From contig DATFGL010000132.1 of assembly GCA_035249465.1 (NCBI GenBank), forward strand, positions 1-12,005: 12,005 nt of DNA. The letters are read 5' to 3'. The translations under genes were made by a program, and so were the position numbers. Of the stretch, positions 1 to 6,869 are shown piece by piece. The notes under the pieces were generated by a model that saw nothing but the letters and a program-made list of their open reading frames with translations, searched no databases and was not told the origin of the DNA. This DNA comes from 66-474 sp035249465. GTDB taxonomy: Bacteria; Pseudomonadota; Gammaproteobacteria; Xanthomonadales; Rhodanobacteraceae. Each line of letters opens with the position of its first letter. The stretch's first letter is position 1.

Positions 1-78
1 CGGCAGCCCGACGTAACCCAGCCCGATCACGGCAAGGCGTATGGCTTCGGGGCGGGGCAGCGTAGCGGCGGTGGCCAT
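1..78 (-). CDS. Nucleotide-sugar dehydrogenase (UDP-sugar 6-dehydrogenase family), 5' end only
   Basis: Only the first 26 codons are inside the window; the gene continues off the left edge. The protein starts MATAATLPRPEAIRLAVIGL and goes on GYVGLP. The GxGxxG pattern (GLGYVG, residues 19-24) right after a short N-terminus is the Rossmann dinucleotide-binding loop typical of UDP-glucose/GDP-mannose dehydrogenases, particularly the WbpO/TviB/WecC-like enzymes that oxidise UDP-HexNAc to uronic acids for surface polysaccharides. The start is supported by AAGGAA at 84-89, five bases upstream of the ATG. The EamA gene ends 49 bases upstream on the same strand, so the two may be cotranscribed. The exact substrate cannot be told from this fragment, and other Rossmann oxidoreductases remain possible, though GLGYVGLP is quite specific. 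Confidence 0.8.
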   Translation of the reverse strand, partial: MATAATLPRPEAIRLAVIGLGYVGLP

Positions 79-127
79 GCGGATTCCTTCTGGGGAGGTG
101 CGTGCCGGGCACGACGTCGAAAGCGCG

Positions 128-1015
128 TTATGCTGGCATGCGTCGCCTGAATTGCAAAGCAAGCAGGGCAATTCCAATCAAGGCGATCCCGATCCATTCA
201 GGGTTGGACGGCTGTTCATGCAACAGGCCCCATGCGAACAGAACGCCGGCAACCGGCACCGCCAGACTGGTCAGTCCCGCCACGTTGGCCGACAGGCGAT
301 GTACCACCAACGCCCACAAGACCCAGCACACGCCCGACGACAGCAGGCCATTGTAAAGCAATGCGCCGACATACACGCCCGTCCACGCCACCGGGCGTTC
401 GTGCGCGGCGAAAGCCAGCACGACCAGGCCGAGCGTCCCGATCAGCATCTGCCATGCGGTAAGGCGCAGCGGCGTCACGTCCGGATGTCGCTGGAACAGC
501 TGCTTGCACAGCACCGTCGCGATCGCCCACGCCAAGCCGGCAAGCAGCGCCAGTGCGATGCTGTGCGGCGACCCCAGCGGCCGCCACGGCTCGATCACGC
601 ATACGAAACCCGTGGCAGCGATCACGATGCACAACCAGCGCGTCAGTCCCGGCTTTTCGTGCACCCACCACCACGCCAGCGGCACCACCCAGAACGGCAT
701 GGTGTAGGCGAGCAATGCGGTCTTGCCCGCGCCACCCGACACCAGCGCCCATTGCGCCAATGCCTGGAATGCCGTCGTCTGGGTCAGGCCGATCGCGATC
801 GTCGGCAACCACGGCGTCGGTTTCAGCGAATTGCGGCGCCAGGCCAGAAGCGCGAACAACACCACGGTGCCGATCATGTAGCGCTGCGCGCTGAAGGTGA
901 AAGGCCCGCTGTAATGCGTCGCGACCTTCATCACTGTCCAGTTGAGGCTCCACACGATGGTGAGGACCACCAACCCGATCCATGCTGCGCGTTCAGGGGC
1001 GTGGACGTTCGGCAT
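128..1015 (-). CDS. EamA/DMT-superfamily transporter (RhaT-like permease)
   Basis: A 295-residue integral inner-membrane protein with about ten hydrophobic segments in two EamA-type repeats, roughly residues 12-142 and 152-287. This matches the usual length and ten-helix layout of drug/metabolite transporters. Typical features are WSLNWTVMK near residue 22, the EP pair at 142-143 closing the first repeat, and a basic C-terminus (RRRMPA). The substrate cannot be predicted; relatives export amino acids or other small metabolites. I chose the ATG at 1015 because it puts TM1 about ten residues in and lies downstream of a candidate promoter. An in-frame ATG at 1078 would add 21 residues (MSLAWTGPALSL...) and has a weak GGGGAA before it, but it would fall upstream of that promoter and 12 bases from the divergent gene. 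The open frame continuing upstream to 2164 is antisense noise. Confidence 0.88.
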   Translation of the reverse strand: MPNVHAPERAAWIGLVVLTIVWSLNWTVMKVATHYSGPFTFSAQRYMIGTVVLFALLAWRRNSLKPTPWLPTIAIGLTQTTAFQALAQWALVSGGAGKTALLAYTMPFWVVPLAWWWVHEKPGLTRWLCIVIAATGFVCVIEPWRPLGSPHSIALALLAGLAWAIATVLCKQLFQRHPDVTPLRLTAWQMLIGTLGLVVLAFAAHERPVAWTGVYVGALLYNGLLSSGVCWVLWALVVHRLSANVAGLTSLAVPVAGVLFAWGLLHEQPSNPEWIGIALIGIALLALQFRRRMPA

Positions 1016-1044
1016 GGCGCGAAAGCATTCGCTAAGGAAAGCCA

Positions 1045-1072
1045 AGGATAGTGCGGGACCGGTCCAAGCCAA
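1045..1072 (-). promoter_or_regulatory. Candidate sigma-70 promoter for the EamA gene
   Basis: On the minus strand, TTGGCT (1067-1072) and TATCCT (1045-1050) are separated by 16 bases, a fair but imperfect match to TTGACA/TATAAT. Transcription would start near 1038, leaving a leader of about 20 bases before the ATG at 1015. The spacer contains the perfect palindrome GGACCGGTCC (1055-1064), which could be an operator for a dimeric regulator or chance. There is no experimental support. Confidence 0.3.
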
Positions 1073-1090
1073 CGACATCGAGGGTTCCCC

Positions 1091-2119
1091 ATGCAACGAT
1101 CCGCGCTCACCGTATTGGCGATGTTGGTACCCGTTTGCGCGCTTGCGGCGGCAGGTGCCGGCGGATGGAAGGTCGAACAGCGTTACCCGCTGGGCGGCAC
1201 GGGTGGTTGGGATTACCTGGCGCTGGACCAATCCGCGCAGCATCTTTACGTCAGCCGTTCGGATCGCGTGATCGTTCTGGATGCGCGCGACGGCAAACGC
1301 GTCGGCGAAATCGACGGCCTGTCCGGCGTGCACGGCATTGCACTCGCCGGCGACTTGCACAAGGGCTTCATCAGCAACGGCCGTGCGGATACCGTCACGG
1401 TGTTCGATCCGGCCACGTTGCGGGTCGAACAGACCGTCGACGTTGGCGCGAAGGATCCGGACGCCATCCTGTACGATCCGTTCTCGCAGCGCGTGTTCAC
1501 GTTCAATGGCGACAGCAACGACGCCAGCGTGATCGACGCGAAGACCGGCAAGTTGCTGGGCCACGTCGCGCTGCCGGGACGTCCGGAGTTTGCGGTCAGC
1601 GATGGGCAAGGTCATGTGTTCGACAACATCGAGAGCAAGAACGAACTGGTCGAGATCGATCCGCGTGCGATGAAAGTGACGGCGGTCTGGCCGTTGGAGG
1701 ATTGCGACTCCCCGTCCGGGCTCGCGATCGACGTTGCACATCATCGACTGTTCTCGGTGTGTCAGAGCAAGGTGATGGCGGTGACCGATTCCAGCAACGG
1801 CAAGGCCATCGCCAGCGTGCCCATCGGCGAAGGCCCGGATGCCGTGCGCTACGACGCGAAGCGCGGGCTGGTGTTCAGCTCCAACGGGCGCAGCGGCACG
1901 CTGACCGTGGCGCGCGAGGAAACGCCGGATCGCTACCAGGTGCTCGCGGACGTGCCGACGCAAAAGAGCGCGCGCACGATGGCGCTGGACGACGCCAGTG
2001 GCAAGGTGTTCCTGTCCGCGGCCGAATTCGGTGCGCGCCCGGCGCCGACCCCGACGCAACCGCATCCACGGCCAACGGTGAAACCGGGCAGCTTTGTCGT
2101 TCTGGTCGTCGGGCGTTGA
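1091..2119 (+). CDS. Exported YncE-like beta-propeller protein
   Basis: 342 residues. An N-terminal signal peptide (MQRSALTVLAMLVPVCALAA, cleavage probably near residues 19-22) sends it to the periplasm or beyond. The body is made of repeated blades with the pattern xxLYVS/VIVLDARDGK, KGFISNG/TVTVFDPATLR, RVFTFNG/ASVIDAKTGK, GHVFDN/ELVEIDPRAM, HRLFSVC/VMAVTDSSNG and GLVFSSNG, the signature of YncE/cytochrome-D1-like seven-bladed propellers. The C-terminus has a proline-rich linker (PAPTPTQPHPRP) and then a short strand ending VVLVVGR that probably closes the ring. Two cysteines (in EDCDSP and FSVCQS) could pair in the periplasm. GAGGG-type ribosome-binding sequence lies at 1080-1084. YncE relatives are mostly uncharacterised, with suggested DNA- or peptidoglycan-linked roles, so no substrate is assigned. 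It is divergent from the EamA gene and upstream of two other exported proteins. Confidence 0.85.
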   Translation: MQRSALTVLAMLVPVCALAAAGAGGWKVEQRYPLGGTGGWDYLALDQSAQHLYVSRSDRVIVLDARDGKRVGEIDGLSGVHGIALAGDLHKGFISNGRADTVTVFDPATLRVEQTVDVGAKDPDAILYDPFSQRVFTFNGDSNDASVIDAKTGKLLGHVALPGRPEFAVSDGQGHVFDNIESKNELVEIDPRAMKVTAVWPLEDCDSPSGLAIDVAHHRLFSVCQSKVMAVTDSSNGKAIASVPIGEGPDAVRYDAKRGLVFSSNGRSGTLTVAREETPDRYQVLADVPTQKSARTMALDDASGKVFLSAAEFGARPAPTPTQPHPRPTVKPGSFVVLVVGR

Positions 2120-2347
2120 AGCGAACGATGTGGTCCTGAATGACCAAGGTGTGATGTGGCGCACGCAATGTGGTGAACGGGATAAACATGAACTGAATCG
2201 GCGTTGGGGAGCCGTTTCCCGCGAACATTGATCGGCGCAAACTCTCGCGCACGGCGTTGTCGGGTTGCGTCGGCACCAACCCCGCTTCGCCGGGGTGCCC
2301 GGTTTTCATTTGCGCACATCCCCACCTTCTTGCGGAGGCTTCCAACC
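2120..2347. other. Intergenic region with two weak hairpins
   Basis: 228 bases between the YncE-like gene and the secreted His-tail protein. A short hairpin follows the stop codon (TGGTC 2131-2135 with GACCA 2142-2146). A second has ACCCCG at 2279-2284 and CGGGGT at 2291-2296, with a TTTT run seven bases later at 2303-2306. Neither is a convincing intrinsic terminator. A good ribosome-binding site, GGAGG (2334-2338), precedes the next ATG by nine bases. I could not pick a convincing promoter or a small gene. Confidence 0.4.
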
Positions 2348-3025
2348 ATGAACACCCGCAATCCCGTCCTGACCGCGCTCGCGGCGGGACTGCTCGCTGC
2401 AATGTCGGCAGCGGCGTTCGCTGGCAGCGGCAGCAGCAGCACCGAATCTGGCAAGCTCGCATCGACCTATGCGACCTTCGCGGGTTCGCGGACGAACTCG
2501 CAGGCACTGGTCGGCGGCCTGCGCAACGGAACCCCCATTACCTTGGAAACCGTGACGCCGCCGAGCAGCACCGGTGGCACCGGCACCACCACCGCCACGA
2601 CCTTCCAGCCCGCCACCGGCAAACTCGGTTATGGCAACGTCAACATCGCGCTGGCGCTGGCCCGGGATGAGCTTGCCAAGGCCGGGATCACCGATCCAAC
2701 CGCCACCGAGATCGAGTCGGTGTTGAACGGCGGTACGGTCGTGCTGGCCGACGGCAGCACGCAGAACTTGCAGGGTGTGCTGACGCTGCGCGCGCGGGGC
2801 GAAGGCTGGGGGAAGATCGCACATACCCTCGGTTTCAAGCTCGGCGACGTGGTGAGCGTGTCCAAGACCGATCACTCCCACGCAGGCGCCGACCACTCGC
2901 GACACGGCAACGACATGGCCATGGCGAACCGGCCGGTGCATCCCGCGCATCCCGATCATCCGCAACGGCCCGATGTCCCGCACCGGCCCGACATTCCGGA
3001 TCACGCCGGCGGCCCGGGGCATTGA
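2348..3025 (+). CDS. Secreted protein of unknown function with histidine-rich C-terminal tail
   Basis: 225 residues. The signal peptide (MNTRNPVLTALAAGLLAAMS, then AAAFA) should be cleaved after Ala25. A Ser/Thr/Gly-rich stretch (about 73-88) leads to a folded-looking block at 90-171, with GYGNVNIALALARDEL, a Thr/Pro-flanked helix, LQGVLTLRARGEGWGKIA and LGFKLGDVVS. I recall this pattern from unannotated exported proteins of Proteobacteria, but no function is known to me. The last 51 residues contain ten histidines in HP/DH/PH contexts (for example VHPAHPDHP and PDVPHRPDIPDH) with many prolines, suggesting metal binding or an extended, disordered tail. The ATG at 2348 has GGAGG nine bases upstream; an open frame from 2204 would put 48 residues ahead of the signal peptide and is rejected. 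An outer-membrane barrel gene follows 70 bases downstream. Confidence 0.8.
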   Translation: MNTRNPVLTALAAGLLAAMSAAAFAGSGSSSTESGKLASTYATFAGSRTNSQALVGGLRNGTPITLETVTPPSSTGGTGTTTATTFQPATGKLGYGNVNIALALARDELAKAGITDPTATEIESVLNGGTVVLADGSTQNLQGVLTLRARGEGWGKIAHTLGFKLGDVVSVSKTDHSHAGADHSRHGNDMAMANRPVHPAHPDHPQRPDVPHRPDIPDHAGGPGH

Positions 3026-3048
3026 TCGCCCATCCACGACACGACATC

Positions 3049-3075
3049 GCGGGCGCCCACTGGCGCCCGCTTTCT
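3049..3075 (+). terminator. Perfect hairpin between the two exported-protein genes (terminator or attenuator)
   Basis: GCGGGCGCC (3049-3057) pairs perfectly with GGCGCCCGC (3062-3070), loop CACT, followed by TTTCT. It starts 24 bases after the upstream stop and ends about 15 bases before the downstream ribosome-binding sequence AGGAAA (3085-3090). The short U run makes it a leaky terminator at best, so it could reduce expression of the barrel gene relative to the first gene, or protect the upstream mRNA 3' end. Confidence 0.6.
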
Positions 3076-3095
3076 ATCGCCACCAGGAAACCCAA

Positions 3096-3938
3096 ATGAA
3101 TTGCAAGAAATCGATCGCTCTCGTGATTCCACTGTTGCTGATGGGCATGTCCGTGCAGGTTGCGCGCGCCGATGATCCAGGCCACGTCACGGCAAGTGTC
3201 GGCGCCGATTACAGCGCCGGCAAATACGGCACGCCGTTCGAGACCGACATCTGGGATGTCCCGCTCAGCGTGGGCTATCAGGCCGACCGCTGGTCGGTGA
3301 AACTGACGGTGCCGTTCATCAGCATCAGCGGCGCGAACAACGTGATTCCCGGGATCGGTCGCGTGCTCAATCTGAATCCGCATGCGCGCGGCCACGGACT
3401 CGGTCTCGGTGTCGGGGTGGGCGGCACCGGCGCACCGACCGTGACGAGCGGTTCCGCCTCGGGGCTCGGTGACGTGGTCGCACAGGCGAGCTATGGATTG
3501 GTGCGCGACGACGCGGCGAATTTCGGACTGGACGTCACCGGCAAGATCAAGTTCGGCACCGCCGATGAAAACAAGGGACTGGGTACCGGCAAGAACGACT
3601 ACGGCCTGGGCCTGGGTGGGTACAAGGGCTTTGGCGCGTGGACGCTGTTCGCCGACGCGGGTTACACCAAGTACGGCAGCTCCACCTACATTCCTTTGCA
3701 TGGTGGCTGGAACGGGGACCTGGGCGCGGGCTACAAGCTCGACGGTGCCAACACGATCGGTGCGTACTACTACTACCGCGAGAAGATTTCCGACTCCGGT
3801 TACCAGCTGAGCGAGGGGACCGCATACTGGGACCACAAGTTCGGCGACAGTCTGCGCCTGCAAGCCTACGCGCTGGCGGGTTTCTCCAACGGCAGCCCGG
3901 ATTGGGGCGCGGGTGCGAACGTCCGCTACTCGTTCTGA
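3096..3938 (+). CDS. Outer-membrane beta-barrel protein ('transporter', Phenol_MetA_deg-like)
   Basis: 280 residues. A signal peptide with a basic start (MNCKK) and hydrophobic core ends at ARA, with cleavage likely after residue 25. The mature part has alternating amphipathic strands rich in Gly, Tyr and Trp and ends in RYSF; a C-terminal Phe is the classic signal for barrel insertion by the BAM machinery. Conserved-looking blocks are SGLGDVV (122-128), GLDVTGKIKFGTAD (144-157) and KGLGTGKNDY (160-169), which I associate with the family annotated 'transporter' and related to the MetA barrel of phenol degradation. A Gly-rich run (100-112) may be a loop. The ATG at 3096 has AGGAAA six bases upstream. 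It probably shares a transcript with the His-tail gene, with a hairpin between them. The cargo is unknown. Confidence 0.8.
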   Translation: MNCKKSIALVIPLLLMGMSVQVARADDPGHVTASVGADYSAGKYGTPFETDIWDVPLSVGYQADRWSVKLTVPFISISGANNVIPGIGRVLNLNPHARGHGLGLGVGVGGTGAPTVTSGSASGLGDVVAQASYGLVRDDAANFGLDVTGKIKFGTADENKGLGTGKNDYGLGLGGYKGFGAWTLFADAGYTKYGSSTYIPLHGGWNGDLGAGYKLDGANTIGAYYYYREKISDSGYQLSEGTAYWDHKFGDSLRLQAYALAGFSNGSPDWGAGANVRYSF

Positions 3939-3958
3939 CATTCGCGCGTACACGGTCG

Positions 3959-3983
3959 CGACGGGGCCCGTGTGGCCCCGTCG
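3959..3983. terminator. Strong hairpin between convergent genes (bidirectional terminator candidate)
   Basis: CGACGGGGCC (3959-3968) pairs perfectly with GGCCCCGTCG (3974-3983) over ten bases with the loop CGTGT. It lies between the barrel gene (ends 3938) and the convergent bioC (ends 4021). No real U tract follows on either strand, so it may act by RNA end protection rather than classical intrinsic termination. Confidence 0.55.
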
Positions 3984-4020
3984 TTGTCGAGGCGGCGGTT
4001 GATGCGATGGCGCGACGCGG

Positions 4021-4902
4021 TCAGCGCCGCTCCGGCCGCTCGGCCAACTTGACGATTTCGAATGGCGTATCGCGCCCGCCGTAACGGGGCAGGAAGTTTT
4101 CCGGCGCGCCCCAAGCGTGCAACGTCACGATTTCCCAAGTGGCCGGGATGCTATCGCCGCGCCGGCGCGTTTCGTAGGCATCCAGCATCGCCCTGAAGCG
4201 TGCCTTGCCGGTGAGGCCGCGCGCGCGTTCGACGTCGGCGTTGGTGGCGCCCAGTCCTTTCAGGTCGGCGAGCAGTGCGGGCACGTCGGTGTAATCGAAT
4301 GTGATGTGATCGGAATCGAGCACGGGATCCTTCAGCCCGGCAGCGAGCGCCGCGTCTCCGATGTCGTGCACGTCCAGGAACACGCCGACATGGGGCAGTT
4401 CCGGGTCGACGGTGGCCCAGGCCTCGCGAAGTTCCGTGAGCGTGTCGGGGCCAAGGCTGGATGCGACCATGAAACCGCCCGGTTTCAGCACCCGCGCGCA
4501 CTCGGCCAGCAGCGGCCGTGGCGATTCACACCATTGCAGGCACAGGTTGGAATACACCACGTCCATGCTGCGGTCGGGAAACGGCAGGGCCTGACCTTCC
4601 GCGCATACGCGCGCGAAGGGCCGGAACCAGCCGCGGTTCCGGCGGGCTTCACGCAACACCGGCAGTGATGCGTCCACCGCGAAGACTTCGGCATCGCGCC
4701 AGCGCTTCTTCAGCAATGCGGTGCCGCGCGCGGTGCCGCAGCCGACATCGAGCACGTGCCGTGGCTTGCCGTCGTAATAATCGAGGCTGTCGAACAGGCG
4801 CGATTCGACTTCGCGCTGCAATGCGTCGTGGCGTTCGTAGGTCGACGCGGCGCGCGCAAACGCGCGGCGCACCTGAAGCGGGTCGAGATGCTTGCCGGTC
4901 AT
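4021..4902 (-). CDS. bioC: Malonyl-ACP O-methyltransferase BioC
   Basis: 293 residues, cytoplasmic, SAM-dependent. BioC methylates the free carboxyl of malonyl-ACP so that the fatty-acid machinery can build pimeloyl-ACP methyl ester, the start of biotin synthesis. The N-terminus VRRAFARAASTYERHDALQ (11-29) is the typical BioC lead-in. SAM motif I is VLDVGCGTARG (50-60), with an acidic residue after strand 2 (Asp77 in FAVDAS). SNLCLQWCESP (118-128) and the RVLKPGGFMVASSLGPDTL block are characteristic of BioC within class I methyltransferases. Its length is slightly above E. coli BioC. The ATG overlaps the bioH stop (ATGA, four bases), so translation is very likely coupled. It is the last gene of the operon, and the 3959-3983 hairpin lies beyond it. 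Confidence 0.95.
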   Translation of the reverse strand: MTGKHLDPLQVRRAFARAASTYERHDALQREVESRLFDSLDYYDGKPRHVLDVGCGTARGTALLKKRWRDAEVFAVDASLPVLREARRNRGWFRPFARVCAEGQALPFPDRSMDVVYSNLCLQWCESPRPLLAECARVLKPGGFMVASSLGPDTLTELREAWATVDPELPHVGVFLDVHDIGDAALAAGLKDPVLDSDHITFDYTDVPALLADLKGLGATNADVERARGLTGKARFRAMLDAYETRRRGDSIPATWEIVTLHAWGAPENFLPRYGGRDTPFEIVKLAERPERR

Positions 4903-5675
4903 GTCGCAACGCCCGCGAGCAGCGGAGCGAGTGCGGCGACCACTTCCGTGGTGTGGCCGATGAACGGTGCATGGCCGCCGCCGGCGACGCATGTGAACGC
5001 GCCGCCGCATTGCGCGGCGCTCCATTGCATCGCCTGCCACGGGATCATGCGATCGCGGCGGCCCGCGATCCACGCACTGGGTTGCGCGAGTTCGTGCACG
5101 CGTGCACGCACGTCGCTGTGTTCCAGTACGTCAAGTCCTTCGACCAGTGCACGTACTACGGGTGGGTGCCCGTTGAAGGTGTCTGCGCGCAGTTTGCGCA
5201 GGTCGGATTGCGCGCAATCGCTGCCCAGCGCTTCCAGCGCCATGAAACGTTCCAGCGTACCTTCGTAATCGGTTTCAAGGTCGCGCGCGAAATTCTGCAG
5301 GATCTCCGGCGATACGGCGTACTGCCAGTCGCCACTGCGCACGAAGCGCGGCGAGGCGCACAGCATCGCCAGGCATTGCACCTGCTGCGGAAAATCCAGC
5401 GCGGCTTGCAAGGCGTACAGGCCACCCAGCGACCAGCCGAGCCAGATTGCGGGGGGCACGCGGTCAGCGATCGCGCGCGCGCACTCGGCGGGTTGCAGCG
5501 AGATGCCGCAGTCACGCGAACGCCCGTGCCCCGGCAGGTCGACCACGTGCAGCGTGCAGCGGTTGTGCAGCGCTTCGACCAGCGGCGCAAACACGCCGCC
5601 ATGCATGGCCCAGCCGTGCAGCAGCACGACATGCGTGTCGCTGGTGCCTTCGGTGTGGATGAAAAGTTCGGACAT
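4899..5675 (-). CDS. bioH: Pimeloyl-ACP methyl ester carboxylesterase BioH
   Basis: 258-residue alpha/beta hydrolase that removes the methyl ester from pimeloyl-ACP methyl ester, ending the BioC-BioH branch and giving pimeloyl-ACP to BioF. HGWAMHGGVF (20-29) forms the oxyanion region, GWSLGG (80-85) is the nucleophile elbow with Ser82, Asp208 sits in GRRDRMIP, and His235 in GGGHAPF. These positions agree almost exactly with the known E. coli BioH triad Ser82/Asp207/His235. The start at 5675 lies 12 bases after the bioF stop, with GCAGG upstream; its stop overlaps the bioC start. Context and triad spacing together make the assignment firm against other alpha/beta hydrolases. Confidence 0.95.
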   Translation of the reverse strand: MSELFIHTEGTSDTHVVLLHGWAMHGGVFAPLVEALHNRCTLHVVDLPGHGRSRDCGISLQPAECARAIADRVPPAIWLGWSLGGLYALQAALDFPQQVQCLAMLCASPRFVRSGDWQYAVSPEILQNFARDLETDYEGTLERFMALEALGSDCAQSDLRKLRADTFNGHPPVVRALVEGLDVLEHSDVRARVHELAQPSAWIAGRRDRMIPWQAMQWSAAQCGGAFTCVAGGGHAPFIGHTTEVVAALAPLLAGVAT

Positions 5676-5687
5676 GAGCCTGCGATT

Positions 5688-6866
5688 TTAGGTGATCGCG
5701 CGGCGTGGCAGTTGCGCCAGTGCGCCGAGCAGTCGATCGACGTCAGCCTGTTCATGCGCCGCCGAAAGCGTGACACGCAACCGTGCCTTGCCGGCCGGCA
5801 CCGTGGGCGGACGGATTGCCTTGACGAGGAAGCCCACGTCCTCAAGCGCGCGCGAAGCAGCCACGGCATGTTCCGTGTCGCCGAGCACGATCGGCTGGAT
5901 CGCGGTTGCGGAATCCATCAGCGGCAGCCCGAGCTGCGCGACGCCTTCGCGGAATCGTGCGATCAGCGCGCATAATTTGTCGCGCCGCCAATCTTCTTCG
6001 CGGGCGATGCGCACCGCTTCGCACGCAGCTGCGGCCAGCGCCGGTGGCATCGCGGTGGTATAGACGAACGTGCGCGCAAATTGGGTCAATCCTTCGATCA
6101 ACGAGCGGCTGCCGGCGACGAATGCGCCCATGCACCCGAGCGACTTGCCAAGCGTTGCCATCAGCACCGGAACATCTTCCTGCGACAAGCCGGCCGCGTT
6201 CACGCTGCCGGCGCCGTGCCTGCCGAGTACGCCCAGGCCGTGTGCATCGTCCACCATCAGTGTCGCACCTTCGCGCCCGCACAACGACGCCAGTTCGCGC
6301 AAGGGTGCGACATCGCCATCCATGCTGAATACGCCATCGGTGGCGAGGAGCGCGGATTTTTCCACGGCGTTTGCGAGTTGCCGCGCGGCGCCTTTGGCAT
6401 CAGCGTGCGGATAGCGTTTCAACGCAGCGCCGGCGAGTTGCGCCGCGTCCAGCAGGCTTGCGTGGTTGAGCCTGTCCTGTACGGACACACTGTCGCGATC
6501 GAGCAGTGTCTGCATCGCGCCGAGATTCGCCAGCCAGCCGGAAGAGAACAACAGCGCGGCTTCGCGGCCGGTCCATTCGCACAAGGCGTTTTCAAGTTGC
6601 GCATGTTCACGGCGATGGCCGCAGACCAGGTGCGCTGCGCCGCTGCCGACGCCGCATTCATTCGCGGCGTTCTGAAGGGCCCCGATGATGCGCGGATCCT
6701 GCGCGAGGCCGAGGTAGTCATTGCTGCAGAAGTTCAACAGTTCGCGCCCGTCGATGCGCACGCGAACACCGCGCGTTCCATCGAGCGTGCGCGCTTGACG
6801 CAGCAAACCGGCACGTTTGCGTTCCGCCACGCGCTCGGCCAGCGATGGCAGCAGATCAGGACGCAC
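5688..6866 (-). CDS. bioF: 8-amino-7-oxononanoate synthase BioF
   Basis: 392 residues. A PLP enzyme of the alpha-oxoamine synthase family that condenses pimeloyl-ACP/CoA with L-alanine to give 8-amino-7-oxononanoate. Visible features: NFCSNDYLGLA (45-55), GSGAAHLVCGHRREHAQLE (74-92), the PLP-stacking His135 in LNHAS, Asp206/His209 in VDDAHG (pyridine-nitrogen and substrate contacts), and the Schiff-base Lys241 in ATLGKSLG. Length is close to the 384 residues of the E. coli enzyme. The start codon is GTG at 6864-6866, only three bases after the bioB stop (TGA, 6870-6872), and no clear Shine-Dalgarno precedes it, so translation probably depends on ribosomes finishing bioB. Confidence 0.95.
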   Translation of the reverse strand: MRPDLLPSLAERVAERKRAGLLRQARTLDGTRGVRVRIDGRELLNFCSNDYLGLAQDPRIIGALQNAANECGVGSGAAHLVCGHRREHAQLENALCEWTGREAALLFSSGWLANLGAMQTLLDRDSVSVQDRLNHASLLDAAQLAGAALKRYPHADAKGAARQLANAVEKSALLATDGVFSMDGDVAPLRELASLCGREGATLMVDDAHGLGVLGRHGAGSVNAAGLSQEDVPVLMATLGKSLGCMGAFVAGSRSLIEGLTQFARTFVYTTAMPPALAAAACEAVRIAREEDWRRDKLCALIARFREGVAQLGLPLMDSATAIQPIVLGDTEHAVAASRALEDVGFLVKAIRPPTVPAGKARLRVTLSAAHEQADVDRLLGALAQLPRRAIT

Positions 6867-6869
6867 GGT

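Noticed and set aside
1091..1160. Lipobox at Cys16 of the YncE-like protein
   Set aside because: The residues before the cysteine are VPV, which does not fit the [LV][AST][GA]C pattern; an ordinary signal peptidase I site fits better.
1016..2164. Upstream continuation of the EamA frame across the YncE-like gene
   Set aside because: The sequence is antisense noise with no membrane segments, and the transporter fold starts right after 1015.
2835..3953. A 372-codon minus-strand frame opposite the outer-membrane barrel
   Set aside because: It has no recognisable domain, and the plus-strand frame has a signal peptide, ribosome-binding site and barrel-type C-terminus.
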